Source: Pseudomonadota bacterium (GTDB lineage Bacteria; Pseudomonadota; Alphaproteobacteria; Acetobacterales; Acetobacteraceae). Taken from it: 64,000 nucleotides of DNA. The DNA is taken from assembly GCA_021809435.1 (NCBI GenBank), contig JAKBAD010000005.1:1-64000 (forward strand). The letters run 5' to 3'. A program made the position numbers and the translations under genes. Shown in pieces: positions 51,597 to 60,785 of this stretch. The notes below the pieces were generated by a model that was given only the letters and a program-made list of their open reading frames with translations, was not told the DNA's origin and did no database searches. Numbering within the stretch: the first letter of the stretch is position 1; every line of letters starts with the position of its first letter.

Positions 51597-54500
51597 CTAA
51601 TTTATTCTCGGAATAAATTGATGGTTAATAAGAAGATCCTTCGTCGTAATTTCATGTTTCTCTAATGAATCTGACAACCAGTTCCGTTCGATGAGTTCCA
51701 CGCAATTAAGCAGTGCTTGCTCCTTGGCTGTAGAATTGAACGCCTGATTTGTAGCAGCTAGCTTCCGATAGGTCTTAAACCCTGGAAAGCTGCGCTTAGC
51801 CTTGTTTTCACCAGCAGAGACATCCTTTATCGCCTCCCAACCCAATTTCTTATCGCTAAAGCTACTTGCTTTGCACTGAATGAATAGGCACTCGTCCATA
51901 TTCTTGAATGCGACAAGGTCGATGCCACCGTCTCCTGGGCCTCCGACACGACGTACCTCGTAGCCTAATTTTTCCCATATGACCTGAACCAGTGCCTCAA
52001 AATGATCACCTGTTATACCGCTCAGCGCCTCGCCAGTTATACGATGAAAGAAAATCGCGTTACTTTCCTTGGGAGCCGCTCTATCGCTAAAAATCTCCCA
52101 TTTGTTGATATCGCCTGCGCCATTTAGCATATCGGTAGCCAGTTCACGCTTCTTCCCGAGCAGCTTATCAAGCTGGACCTCGAATGTGTCGAAGTCATCC
52201 GCCCTGACCGTCGGGCAGTAAACAGAAACGTCTCTCGTCTGACCAATGCGGTAGGCGCGATCAGTCGCTTGGTCCTCTTTGGCAGGGTTCCATGTTCTAC
52301 TATAATGGATCACGTGATTCGCCGCCTGGATATTAACTCCAAATCCAACGGCTACTGGAGATAAGATGATAACCCCAAACCCAACTTGCTGTTGAAAACG
52401 AGTAATCCGTTTCTGACGGCTATCATTGCCTTTTGATGTGGCGGATGTATCGCCATTGATAATCGATGGAGATATTCCAAATTTGATCTGTATGAAGTGA
52501 TGGAGCATCCTCTGGACTTCCTTGAACTCACAGAACAAGATTACCTTTTCCCCCCGAGTTTTTATGTCTTCAAGTCGGTCAATCAACCAATGAAGTTTCG
52601 GCGATTCATTACTGTATCGACGCAAATTATCCGGGACAAAACTATTTTCGATGAAGCGGCGGGGATCTATACAGATCATACGAAGCTTGTGGAGGACCTC
52701 CAGATACGCTAGACTGTTTACCTTGCTTTCCGCACCATCCTTCATTGGAAGAACAGACAAAGCTTGGATATAAAAATTCCTCTGGTATTTTGAGAGATTT
52801 ATCAGTGATGGCACGGAGATTTTCTTAGGAAGATCTTTGGCGACCTCCTGCTTTGTGCGTCGGAGGATATATGGCTTGATCCTGCTTCTGAGTTCCTCGG
52901 TCTTGGATTTTTCTTGATCTGATTGCGCCTCAATCGGCTTGCGGTATGTTGCGCTGAATTCATTCAGCGCCCCAAGAAATCCTGGCTGTACAAAATCAAA
53001 TAGACACCATAGATCAACGAGAGAATTTTCAACTGGCGTTCCCGTACAGGCAATTTTGAATCTTGCGTTCTGTTTTTTAGCCGCTCGCGTCATAGCGCTG
53101 CTTGGCGTTTTAATCTTTTGCGCTTCGTCACAGATCATCATCGACCACTTCTGGGCCGCAAACGAAAACTCCAGATCTCGCAGAGTTTCATAGGTCGTTA
53201 AAACTAGATTGGCTTCGCCGATCCATCCGGGTTCAAGAAATTTTACGATTCCAGAACTTCTCAACTGTTCGTCAATTGATTCCCGCGGCGCCATGTGCGC
53301 CTTCAAAGCGCTGCCATAGGCTACCAGAACGCGAAACGTTCCTGGTTTAAAGAATTTTTTTACTTCTTCTTGCCAATTCTCTAGTAGTGAAACCGGTGCC
53401 ACAACAAGAATGGGCTTTATATTTTCATCCGCCTCAAGGACAGACGCAATCGTGGTAAGTAGTTGGAGCGTCTTCCCAAGCCCCATATCATCCGCAAAAA
53501 CACAGCCACGGCACACCGCAGGAGACTGCTTGAAGAGGCTTTGTAGCCAAGCAACGCCAACGCGCTGATGGTCCTTTAGCTTTGTTGCATCACTCAAGCT
53601 CGATGGCAATATCGGCTCTCCTGAACCAAGCGTAAGTTCGGCAGGTTCAATATAATCCGCATTGCCGATATTATCGGTCATGATAAGGCGTTCGGGCTTT
53701 CTTGTCTTGGCTGAAAGCGTATTATGCTCGACCATACCAACTAGGTTTCCGGGCGGTTCACTGAGGCCTTTTTCAAGATTTTTAAAAAAAATTTCAAAAT
53801 CTCGGGTAATATTTTCTGCATCTTTGACGGGGATTGGATGCTGGATATCCTCAATCTGAAATTCATCAAAGCCACCAGCGTGTGCTTCCGCCATCCCCTG
53901 GTTGACTCTACTCAGAAACTCTTGGTCGATCGGATAAGCAAGAGGAGCGTCGTTGTTCTCAGACGGCACTGTTACGATGGGAAGAATATTTTCAGGAAAC
54001 CAACCGATTTTCTTATCGAGCTTGGCGATATAGGTTGAAAAGATTGGCTTTTCTTCGCCGATCCCTACGATACGCTGAGAATATCTGCTCAGATCGTAAA
54101 CGTCCGCGTATTCAATCAAAATCCGAGGCCGCATCTTATCTATGACAGCACCAGACATACGCTGAAGCTCAGCGTCTGTTTCCGATCTAACCTCGATTTC
54201 ATAGTCCTTCCAAGGAATCAGCTTCCGACCTTTTTTAATACTGTTTTGGGCTAGGCGAATAAAGTCCTCGGCCTCTTGAGTATCTACAAAAATAACAGTT
54301 TCAGAATTCATCCCATTCTGAGAAGCTGTTAGAATATCCAAGCCGATATCTACCACATTTCCAGCTGCATCTTTCTTGATATGAGCTGTGAATGATGAGA
54401 ACTGGATTAGTGCTTCTTCGCGAGACTTAGTGAATTGCTCGATGTCGATGGCACTTGCCGCGACCTCACCTAATGCGGCTACGGGATTTATAAGAAGGGC

Positions 54501-55370
54501 TTCCGCTCGCTCCCCCGCAATGAGCCGTCCCGGCATTTTCTTGATCTCACCGAGGAAAGCCCTCGCATTGTCCGAGACCATAACATGGGTGATGCCGTTG
54601 GGAGAATTTATTTGATAATAGGGTTGTACGTTCCGAATCTTGTCGAATGTCTCCAACCAAGCCTCGGGTGCATCCGAAAAGCCGGGGATAAGCTCGATCA
54701 CTCGTTCTCCTGCGCCTTCTGCCTTACGGAAGGCCAGATCAATCTTCTCCGGCGTGAGGACAATACTTTGCTGAAGAAACTGATCCATCCTGGCGCCGGC
54801 AGTTTTTGCCTTCTTGCGCAGACGCCCCCAGGCGCGGCGCTGACTTGCCTCGTTGCGCTCGGTCTCCGGCCTTTGTGCGAATGCCTCGACCTCCTCGCAG
54901 AGTTCCCAAATGAGTTTTGGAGCAAACGTCTCCTTGCCTGCGTACGACAGGATGCCACCGGTGCGCATGACTGATTTGACGGGCAAACCTGCTCCATCAT
55001 GCCAATTTGATATGAAAATAGAGAAATTATGATCTATAAGCGTATTATAGCTTCTAATCTCGGGGACTAAATCAGATGCCGGAAAAATACTCAGGATTTC
55101 CCGACAGGGCCCATAGTCTTCTGATTCAAGAAGCGAATAGAGATCCCCCCATCTAAAGAGATATCCGGCTTCGTCCTGTTCCAACAGCCCTTCATCGTCA
55201 ACCTGGGCGATCAAGCCATCGAGATCCGGCCTGTCTATCTTGGCGGCACGTTTCGCATAATGGCTATCAACTGGCATTACCGTTGAAAGCCGCAGCCCAT
55301 CAGCCGTGAACCAACGATAATAAATACTGGCCTTGGATTGCTGCCTGCGCAGCTTAAGCCACTCGATCAT
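51597..55370 (-). CDS. zorD: ZorD: SNF2-family helicase with Mrr-like nuclease
   Basis: The 1257-residue effector of Zorya type I has a long N-terminal region (1-600) of unclear fold. The SNF2 motor is visible as CVFADDMGLGKTLQLLTTIA (Walker A), MMICDEAQKIKTPSSAMTRA (motif II) and GFGVNIQAANHVIHYSRTWN, AYRIGQTRDVSVY (motifs V-VI). A C-terminal Mrr-like PD-(D/E)xK nuclease has GGPGDGGIDLVAFK (Asp near 1151) and FIQCKASS (about 1164-1171). ZorD is thought to degrade phage DNA once the ZorAB motor signals. It appears somewhat longer than E. coli ZorD, mostly in the N-terminal half. Its ATG overlaps the zorC stop (ATGA). Confidence 0.9.
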   Translation of the reverse strand: MIEWLKLRRQQSKASIYYRWFTADGLRLSTVMPVDSHYAKRAAKIDRPDLDGLIAQVDDEGLLEQDEAGYLFRWGDLYSLLESEDYGPCREILSIFPASDLVPEIRSYNTLIDHNFSIFISNWHDGAGLPVKSVMRTGGILSYAGKETFAPKLIWELCEEVEAFAQRPETERNEASQRRAWGRLRKKAKTAGARMDQFLQQSIVLTPEKIDLAFRKAEGAGERVIELIPGFSDAPEAWLETFDKIRNVQPYYQINSPNGITHVMVSDNARAFLGEIKKMPGRLIAGERAEALLINPVAALGEVAASAIDIEQFTKSREEALIQFSSFTAHIKKDAAGNVVDIGLDILTASQNGMNSETVIFVDTQEAEDFIRLAQNSIKKGRKLIPWKDYEIEVRSETDAELQRMSGAVIDKMRPRILIEYADVYDLSRYSQRIVGIGEEKPIFSTYIAKLDKKIGWFPENILPIVTVPSENNDAPLAYPIDQEFLSRVNQGMAEAHAGGFDEFQIEDIQHPIPVKDAENITRDFEIFFKNLEKGLSEPPGNLVGMVEHNTLSAKTRKPERLIMTDNIGNADYIEPAELTLGSGEPILPSSLSDATKLKDHQRVGVAWLQSLFKQSPAVCRGCVFADDMGLGKTLQLLTTIASVLEADENIKPILVVAPVSLLENWQEEVKKFFKPGTFRVLVAYGSALKAHMAPRESIDEQLRSSGIVKFLEPGWIGEANLVLTTYETLRDLEFSFAAQKWSMMICDEAQKIKTPSSAMTRAAKKQNARFKIACTGTPVENSLVDLWCLFDFVQPGFLGALNEFSATYRKPIEAQSDQEKSKTEELRSRIKPYILRRTKQEVAKDLPKKISVPSLINLSKYQRNFYIQALSVLPMKDGAESKVNSLAYLEVLHKLRMICIDPRRFIENSFVPDNLRRYSNESPKLHWLIDRLEDIKTRGEKVILFCEFKEVQRMLHHFIQIKFGISPSIINGDTSATSKGNDSRQKRITRFQQQVGFGVIILSPVAVGFGVNIQAANHVIHYSRTWNPAKEDQATDRAYRIGQTRDVSVYCPTVRADDFDTFEVQLDKLLGKKRELATDMLNGAGDINKWEIFSDRAAPKESNAIFFHRITGEALSGITGDHFEALVQVIWEKLGYEVRRVGGPGDGGIDLVAFKNMDECLFIQCKASSFSDKKLGWEAIKDVSAGENKAKRSFPGFKTYRKLAATNQAFNSTAKEQALLNCVELIERNWLSDSLEKHEITTKDLLINHQFIPRIN

Positions 55371-57004
55371 TTTCTATCATCCAAATACCAACTTAATTTT
55401 TTTTCGGCATACCGGCAGCCAAAATCCATTAGCTTCTCATTAACGGCTGAGGATGAATCGTCGATTTTTATCCAAAGACGACCGCCGAGATATCTCAAAT
55501 CTTCCACCTTGAGCGATCTTTGCTTACAATAATCGATTAAAGCGTTAACCCTATCCTGATGATTATTACTCAATAACGACTTTCGCCCGCTATTTGAGTA
55601 TGAGGGAGAGACACCTGTAAGGGACGGGACGTAAGAATCCTCTCTAATACTGAGTTGTGTGTATAGCTTAGTGCTATATTGTATCTCCCAATCTGCGCCA
55701 GCGACCGTACGGTGGTGTAATCTCAAAAGATGCTTGTCGCTCCGCAAATCTGCTCTATTGACAGAAACATCAGGCCGCAATTCAAAGGGAAGTTTGTCCC
55801 ACTCGAAGATATAAGTCGCGTTGCCATGTTGCCCCAACTCAATAATCGCATAACGACCAAACCGCATGATAAAAGCATTATCTGCACTCTGACCGTGAGA
55901 AAGCCGAAAGAGACGCTCTCCCATTTTCGCTCTAAGCTTTACAAAATCCTCACGCGGGTCAGAGAGCGCGTTCCGGCCAAGAACAAAATACATATCGCTG
56001 ATTTGCTTTACATATTTTGACCAGAAATTAAATCGCCGTCGATTGTTGTTTCCGTCCTGAGACAGGAGATCAAAAAATGCTTGGATGATTTCAAGCTTAA
56101 GCCAATCGGAGACCATACTTCTGGTTTGTTCGTCGACCTTCCGCCATCGGAAAATATTGGATGACAAAAATGGATTTCCCCATTCTTGGATTACAATATC
56201 CCTAAGAACAGGATAAACTGGGTGGTCCTTACAACTTCTGTACCTGGTCAATAGGATCGCCAACCCTTCGGTCAAGGCAGTTCGATGCTCGGTGAGCAAT
56301 TCTAGCATCATACCGATTAAAGATTTGAATCTTTCGTCGGAATAACTCGCTGTAACCTTAACCTGACCAATGATCGTATCCATTACGAGCCATGAATTAG
56401 GCTGTATGCTTAATCCATTCACCAGTACGTCAAAATGATCGCGACCATTTTCAAGGATTTTCCGACCGTAATATACTCCGGGATTCTCCTCAAAGACTTC
56501 TAAATTTTTCAGAAGCAGAGCGGCCCACTCGGGTTTCCGATCCAAATCTTTTAAAAAATCTGAGTTGCACTTCAGATAGTCCTTCAGCTTCGACCAGCAA
56601 GCAAGGCCGGGATCATCTCGATTGTAATTAAAGTAGGCCGTCATTAGGGCGAAATAACACCGCCGATACTGAGTCGCCTTGGTCTTCAAACCATCTACGG
56701 CCTCAATCAGCATCCAGAAGCTATCCGGATGCTCCAAGATTGATCCATCGCGAAATAAAGTACTTGTGATGCCGGCGCAAAGCAGCTTGGTCTGCCGTGC
56801 ATTTTTAATCATCCCACTGACACGATAAGCGATGATAGCCTCTTCTATCGCTGTTTGAGCTGGTGCTTCACGTTCCATCCCATCGAATATTGACCAAATT
56901 TCAGCCAGTATTTTTTTTGTTGGTAGAACAGAAACTTGAAATGCGTTAAGGACGAGCCTATTCACCTCCTCCAGTTTATTCCTGGTATTTTCCAGATGAT
57001 CCAT
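55367..57004 (-). CDS. zorC: ZorC-like protein of Zorya type I
   Basis: The 545-residue, mostly helical protein lacks motifs I can name. The N-terminal 350 residues look like a helical-repeat domain, and the C terminus (about 380-545) is richer in strands (YAIIELGQHGNATYIFEWDKL, EDLRYLGGRLWIKIDDSS). Its place between the ZorAB motor genes and zorD, and a size near the 560 residues of E. coli ZorC, identify it. ZorC and ZorD, rather than ZorE, define type I. DNA binding at the ZorAB tail has been proposed for ZorC. The gene is distinctly A+T-richer than the chromosome. It begins 3 bp after zorB. Confidence 0.85.
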   Translation of the reverse strand: MDHLENTRNKLEEVNRLVLNAFQVSVLPTKKILAEIWSIFDGMEREAPAQTAIEEAIIAYRVSGMIKNARQTKLLCAGITSTLFRDGSILEHPDSFWMLIEAVDGLKTKATQYRRCYFALMTAYFNYNRDDPGLACWSKLKDYLKCNSDFLKDLDRKPEWAALLLKNLEVFEENPGVYYGRKILENGRDHFDVLVNGLSIQPNSWLVMDTIIGQVKVTASYSDERFKSLIGMMLELLTEHRTALTEGLAILLTRYRSCKDHPVYPVLRDIVIQEWGNPFLSSNIFRWRKVDEQTRSMVSDWLKLEIIQAFFDLLSQDGNNNRRRFNFWSKYVKQISDMYFVLGRNALSDPREDFVKLRAKMGERLFRLSHGQSADNAFIMRFGRYAIIELGQHGNATYIFEWDKLPFELRPDVSVNRADLRSDKHLLRLHHRTVAGADWEIQYSTKLYTQLSIREDSYVPSLTGVSPSYSNSGRKSLLSNNHQDRVNALIDYCKQRSLKVEDLRYLGGRLWIKIDDSSSAVNEKLMDFGCRYAEKKLSWYLDDRK

Positions 57005-57007
57005 ATA

Positions 57008-57742
57008 TCAATTACCCAAGGCACAAGTACCGAAATTGTCACCTATACTGGTCGGCGCTGTCGCCCGGCTCTCACCGAGCCCCAGAAATTCAAGCCGCAG
57101 TTCGACTCGCCGGCTCTGATCATATGAATTGGTCGAGGCGTTATAGATTGCGGAATTAAATGAGTATCCGCCGACGAGAAACAAGTCCCGGATTTGTTCT
57201 AAACTCGCCGTGCTCATCGCCGTCTCATCGGGCAACGGTCTTGCAAAAAGCGCGCACAGGACACTCTGGCTGCGCTGCAGGCTGAGGTTCAGATTATAGA
57301 GATAATCACCTTCCGGACTGGCGAATCCCTCTACTACGATCTGCTTGATCCATTTTGCTCCAAGCGGATCATTGGCGATGGTCAAGATCTTGGGAACAAA
57401 AGCCCTAAGCAGCTTTTGCTGATCCGGCGTCAGCGTATAGCTTCCCATATCGAACTGCGCCTGGTTTCCAAAGTCTATGGTGTCTTTGTCGCGATCAACG
57501 GTAACGCCGGGATACTCCTTCGCAGCCTGCTGTACCTCATCGAGGATTTTCTCGATATCCTGCTGACGCTGTTGCTTCAGAAGCTCCTGCTGGCTGACTG
57601 TCTTGGTCACGGCTAGCAATGCAACCGACATAACGACCAGAAACAGAACCATCAACGCCGTCATGAGATCCGCGAAGGAGATCCAGAATGGCTTCTCGGC
57701 CTCATCAGTTGCTCGTTTATTGATGATAATCGGTGTCAGCAT
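57008..57742 (-). CDS. zorB: ZorB: MotB-like stator protein with OmpA domain
   Basis: The 244-residue inner-membrane protein has one transmembrane helix (about 20-45, WISFADLMTALMVLFLVVMS) containing Asp25, equivalent to the proton-carrying Asp of MotB and ZorB. A periplasmic coiled linker rich in Gln and Lys (QQELLKQQRQQDIEKIL) leads to a C-terminal OmpA/MotB peptidoglycan-binding domain with IVVEGFASPEGDYLYNLNLS, LQRSQSVLCALF and RRVELRLEFLG. It forms the ZorA5B2 proton-driven motor. ATG overlaps the zorA stop (ATGA). All functional residues expected are present. Confidence 0.92.
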   Translation of the reverse strand: MLTPIIINKRATDEAEKPFWISFADLMTALMVLFLVVMSVALLAVTKTVSQQELLKQQRQQDIEKILDEVQQAAKEYPGVTVDRDKDTIDFGNQAQFDMGSYTLTPDQQKLLRAFVPKILTIANDPLGAKWIKQIVVEGFASPEGDYLYNLNLSLQRSQSVLCALFARPLPDETAMSTASLEQIRDLFLVGGYSFNSAIYNASTNSYDQSRRVELRLEFLGLGESRATAPTSIGDNFGTCALGN

Positions 57743-59709
57743 CAGGCGGGCTGCTTCTCAAGAGTATCGTGAAGATCTTCTACCAGGACCCTTAAATCTT
57801 GGATGGCACCCCCTAAGAGCCCTGTTGCTTTCGATAGATCTTCAACAACTCCACTATATCCATTCTGAACAATGGTTTTCATGCCATCAATAAACTCTGC
57901 ATGCGCTCGCGTGACGATTGGCGGCAGACCGTCTATATAGCTGGAGCTCTTCTCCTGGACGTCAGCCAATCGATTGGCAGCATCATTGATGCGGCTCAAC
58001 ACATCAGCCGTAATGCTCGCTTCACTCTTGGCATTCTCAGTGATCTTCTTGAGTTCCTCGATCATGATCGAGATGGAGTCCCTGGTCGCGGCGTAATTGG
58101 TTACGACCTCTTTAAAGGTCATCACCATAAGCGATAACGCGTCCGAAGCGGTCGTCAACTTGTTCGAGACATCAGCAGACTTGTTGAGCGCTTCCGTGAC
58201 CCTGCCACCAGCATCTTTAAACTCCGTCGAGGCATGGTACATAATATCCGCGCCGCTGTTCATCTTGGCGACGGTGGTGTCCGTCACATCGCGCATTGCC
58301 TCGACCGTTGCTCGAGTCTCCGCGGTGATGGCCCTGACCTCAGAGACGAGCGCCTCGTTTAGACTTCCAAGTTGCTCCTCTCGAGCGGCGTGTGATGCCA
58401 ACGCTTGTTCGCCCTGGGATTTGAGCGCCTCGATCTGCGCTCCAACCGCCCCACCAATTTCGGCGAGCCTCTTCTGAAACTCTTGGCTGGTTTCTGATTG
58501 TGAATCCTTGACCATGGCTCGGAGTTGTTCGACAAAATTCGCCATCTGGTCGTTCATAGAATTCTGGCGCAATTCCATTGCGGCTATGGCTGATTCGAGC
58601 TTCTCTCCCATAGATTCCGACGTACGCAAGCCGGCGGCTTCTAGATTTTCTGACATTACATTGAACTTGCTGACGGCGGCTTCCAAAGCGAGGATCGTCT
58701 TCTGCTGCATCTCATTGATCCCGGAGATCTGCCCGCCGAATAAGCTCTCAATCTTAGCAGAAAAGCCCGTGAGAACTTCATTGATCATACTTCCGACATG
58801 ATCAGAATTGCTTTGTGACGTGGCCTGGAACGAGTTGGCAATCCGCTCCAGAGGCGCCTTCATTCCCTCATTCAAGCTGTGCGCGAATTGCTGGCCAAGA
58901 TCCCTGGTGGCTTGCATTTGCCGGTCTGTCAGCTCGGTGAGGATATGCTTCAGATCGGTGACGAGAGCGTCCTTGAGTGTCCCGGTCTGTGCGGCTGAGC
59001 TTTCAGAGGCCGCGACCAGCCGGGAAAGATACTCCTCGCCAACGCCTGACTGAAAGGTTTTGTCGAGAATGACGACAATCTCTTCGACGCGTTTATACAG
59101 GCGGGAAATCAGGAGTTTCTCAAAAAATGTAACTGACATTGCCAATACAATGGCCATCGCAGATACAGTAAACGCCGACGAAACCCCATGCATCAGATCT
59201 TGGAGGCTCATCCGCACTGTGGAGGCATCGTCCGAAATCTTAAAGAGGCTCAATCCCTGAACAAGACCGGAAAATGTCCCGATAATACCGATCCCGGTAA
59301 ATAGGCCGGGGAAGTGTTTGAAGAACTCTACCGAGTTAGGGGAGTCTACAATGGCTTCCGGTGTAAAAATAACAGATGCCGGGATCGTTGCACGGAAAAC
59401 GGCAGGCTGCCGCGTGTGGGTCTCGGCATCAACCTCCACCACCTGATGCAGCGTATCCCGATACTCCTTCCAGAGATGACTGAGGGCCTTTTGGCCACTA
59501 AATGCCTGGTCTAGCTCGTCTATCCCTCCGACCGCAGCTTTTTTGATCTTAGACGCATCGCGACTGAGCTGGTGCCATCGCCATCCGCCGCGCAAAAGAA
59601 AAAAAACAGAGAGTGTAAAGAGAAAGATGAGGACCGAAATGACAGCCTTAAGGAAGACGGAAGCCTCCCAACTTTGCAGGAAAAGCGCTACAACTCCGGC
59701 AAAATTCAT
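57742..59709 (-). CDS. zorA: ZorA: MotA-like motor protein with long tail
   Basis: The 655-residue protein resembles MotA/ExbB/TolQ in its first 230 residues: a membrane helix near 20-40 and the paired helices FPGLFTGIGIIGTFSGLVQG and SSAFTVSAMAIVLAMSVTFF that form the proton channel around ZorB. Residues 240-655 are a long, almost Pro-free helical tail with heptad patterns and many Gln and Glu, matching the intracellular tail of ZorA that signals phage entry. The length is close to E. coli ZorA. It heads a four-gene coupled operon zorABCD on the minus strand. No flagellar or tol-pal genes lie nearby, which argues against a MotA or TolQ role. Confidence 0.92.
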   Translation of the reverse strand: MNFAGVVALFLQSWEASVFLKAVISVLIFLFTLSVFFLLRGGWRWHQLSRDASKIKKAAVGGIDELDQAFSGQKALSHLWKEYRDTLHQVVEVDAETHTRQPAVFRATIPASVIFTPEAIVDSPNSVEFFKHFPGLFTGIGIIGTFSGLVQGLSLFKISDDASTVRMSLQDLMHGVSSAFTVSAMAIVLAMSVTFFEKLLISRLYKRVEEIVVILDKTFQSGVGEEYLSRLVAASESSAAQTGTLKDALVTDLKHILTELTDRQMQATRDLGQQFAHSLNEGMKAPLERIANSFQATSQSNSDHVGSMINEVLTGFSAKIESLFGGQISGINEMQQKTILALEAAVSKFNVMSENLEAAGLRTSESMGEKLESAIAAMELRQNSMNDQMANFVEQLRAMVKDSQSETSQEFQKRLAEIGGAVGAQIEALKSQGEQALASHAAREEQLGSLNEALVSEVRAITAETRATVEAMRDVTDTTVAKMNSGADIMYHASTEFKDAGGRVTEALNKSADVSNKLTTASDALSLMVMTFKEVVTNYAATRDSISIMIEELKKITENAKSEASITADVLSRINDAANRLADVQEKSSSYIDGLPPIVTRAHAEFIDGMKTIVQNGYSGVVEDLSKATGLLGGAIQDLRVLVEDLHDTLEKQPA

Positions 59710-60243
59710 GTGTAAATTACCTTTGTTTTACAGAAGCCTAATAGTCAGCCACTGCACCCTAAATCAAGGATAGATGCAATAATAATTGAGGGCAACTGAG
59801 CCAATGCCCGGCTGGCGCAACAGGCTGACGGGAGTGGATTCGGCCGGGCAGACCACAAGGCTAGTGGTCAACCCGCCAGCAGCATTTGCCGAGGCACTTG
59901 AGTAATACGAGCATCCGTAGCGCGAATACCCGCGCAAAGTGCAGCCCCCCTCGATCTCCATGACCGATATGCGGCATCTACCCGATGGCCACCGCCTGAT
60001 GCACGCAACGCTAGGCTTTCCACAGGCGAGTTGTGTTACATTATCTAGGTTGAATCCATGAATTCAACCCTGCTACGCAAACTACGCCCCTATCCAGGGG
60101 TTCCCAGAGATCGGTGAAAAGCGAATTCATACTTTTACGTGCAATTAATTACAAATCGCGGCTCACAGGGCTGTTGGTGCCGGCATCGACAGCCGCCCGG
60201 CGAGGCGGTAGGCAGAGCCGTAGCGGCGACAGAGGAGATGGAC
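59710..60243. other. Intergenic region upstream of zorA, with boundary palindrome copy 5
   Basis: This 534-bp divergent region must hold the zorA promoter on the minus strand. A palindrome copy, TGCAATTAATTACA, lies at 60140-60153 (one change from perfect). GTGGATTCGGCC-type G+C-rich segments alternate with A+T-rich ones. A 65-codon frame on the minus strand (59764-59961) has no ribosome binding site and no homology, so it is not called. Confidence 0.5.
60140..60153. repeat. Boundary palindrome copy 5
   Basis: TGCAATTAATTACA has one change from the perfect 14-bp palindrome. It lies between the Zorya module and the small gene next to attR. Confidence 0.6.
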
Positions 60244-60534
60244 ATGGGGCTAAGCCTGGCTTTCCGCCCTGAAGAGGACTTTTATATAGGTGATGAGCGC
60301 TTCACGGTGGTGGAGGTCACGAGCCCGATCTCTTTTACCATCCGGCGGGAGCGGGATGGCTGTGACTTTCCCCTGGCTGACGACGGACGCCGGGTGGAGA
60401 TCGCCCCAAACGTCGTGGTTCGTGTGGGCACGCGCGGGCAAGGTAATCTGGCGCGGCTCGATATTACAGCCCCCCGTTCCGTGATGATCCTGACGGGCAA
60501 GAATTATCGGGCCAACCGGGGCTCCCCTGAGTAG
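60244..60534 (+). CDS. Small protein, possibly CsrA-like
   Basis: The 96-residue product starts at ATG 60244 with AGAGGAG about 8 bp upstream. FYIGDERFTVVEVTSPISFTI and RLDITAPRSVMILTGKNYR recall the strand order and the G-D and A-P-x-x-V elements of the RNA-binding regulator CsrA, but it is longer and lacks the exact core. It shows partial likeness to the product of 34018-34272. It is the last gene of the island, 230 bp from attR. A CsrA-like post-transcriptional role is a guess. Confidence 0.55.
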   Translation: MGLSLAFRPEEDFYIGDERFTVVEVTSPISFTIRRERDGCDFPLADDGRRVEIAPNVVVRVGTRGQGNLARLDITAPRSVMILTGKNYRANRGSPE

Positions 60535-60765
60535 CGGTTGTCCTGGCTGCGCTTGGCTGTGGCGATGGCAGATTGGACTGATTCACGGTATGTTTACCCC
60601 TCGACCGTGAGCTTATTTCCGCACCAGAGATGGGCCTCATAATCTTTGCTAAAGCCCAATTTTATCAAGCATTAGCACCTGGTGATTATGGGGCAATTTG
60701 TGGGTCAGAATTTGACCTCTATTTAAAATATTGATTTTAAATACAAAAACATCAATTAAGGCGGA
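60535..60765. other. A+T-rich gap before attR
   Basis: No gene is seen. The last 100 bp are strongly A+T-rich (ATTTAAAATATTGATTTTAA), which is typical of the arm region next to a recombination core where integrase or host factors bind. Confidence 0.45.
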
Positions 60766-60779
60766 CACCCTCTCCGCCA
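60766..60779 (+). other. attR: attR core of the genomic island
   Basis: CACCCTCTCCGCCA repeats exactly the last 14 bases of tRNA-Ser (27244-27257). The bases on each side differ between the two copies, so the shared core is 14 bp. recQ ends 7 bp further right. Confidence 0.88.
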
Positions 60780-60785
60780 CCCCTC

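Noticed and set aside
57008-59709. Flagellar MotAB or TolQR/ExbBD as the identity of the zorAB pair
   Set aside because: The MotA-like protein has a 400-residue helical tail, zorC and zorD follow in the same coupled operon, and no flagellar or tol-pal genes are near.
59764-59961. A 65-codon minus-strand frame upstream of zorA
   Set aside because: Cys/Tyr/Ser-rich translation without start signal or homology; more likely leader DNA.
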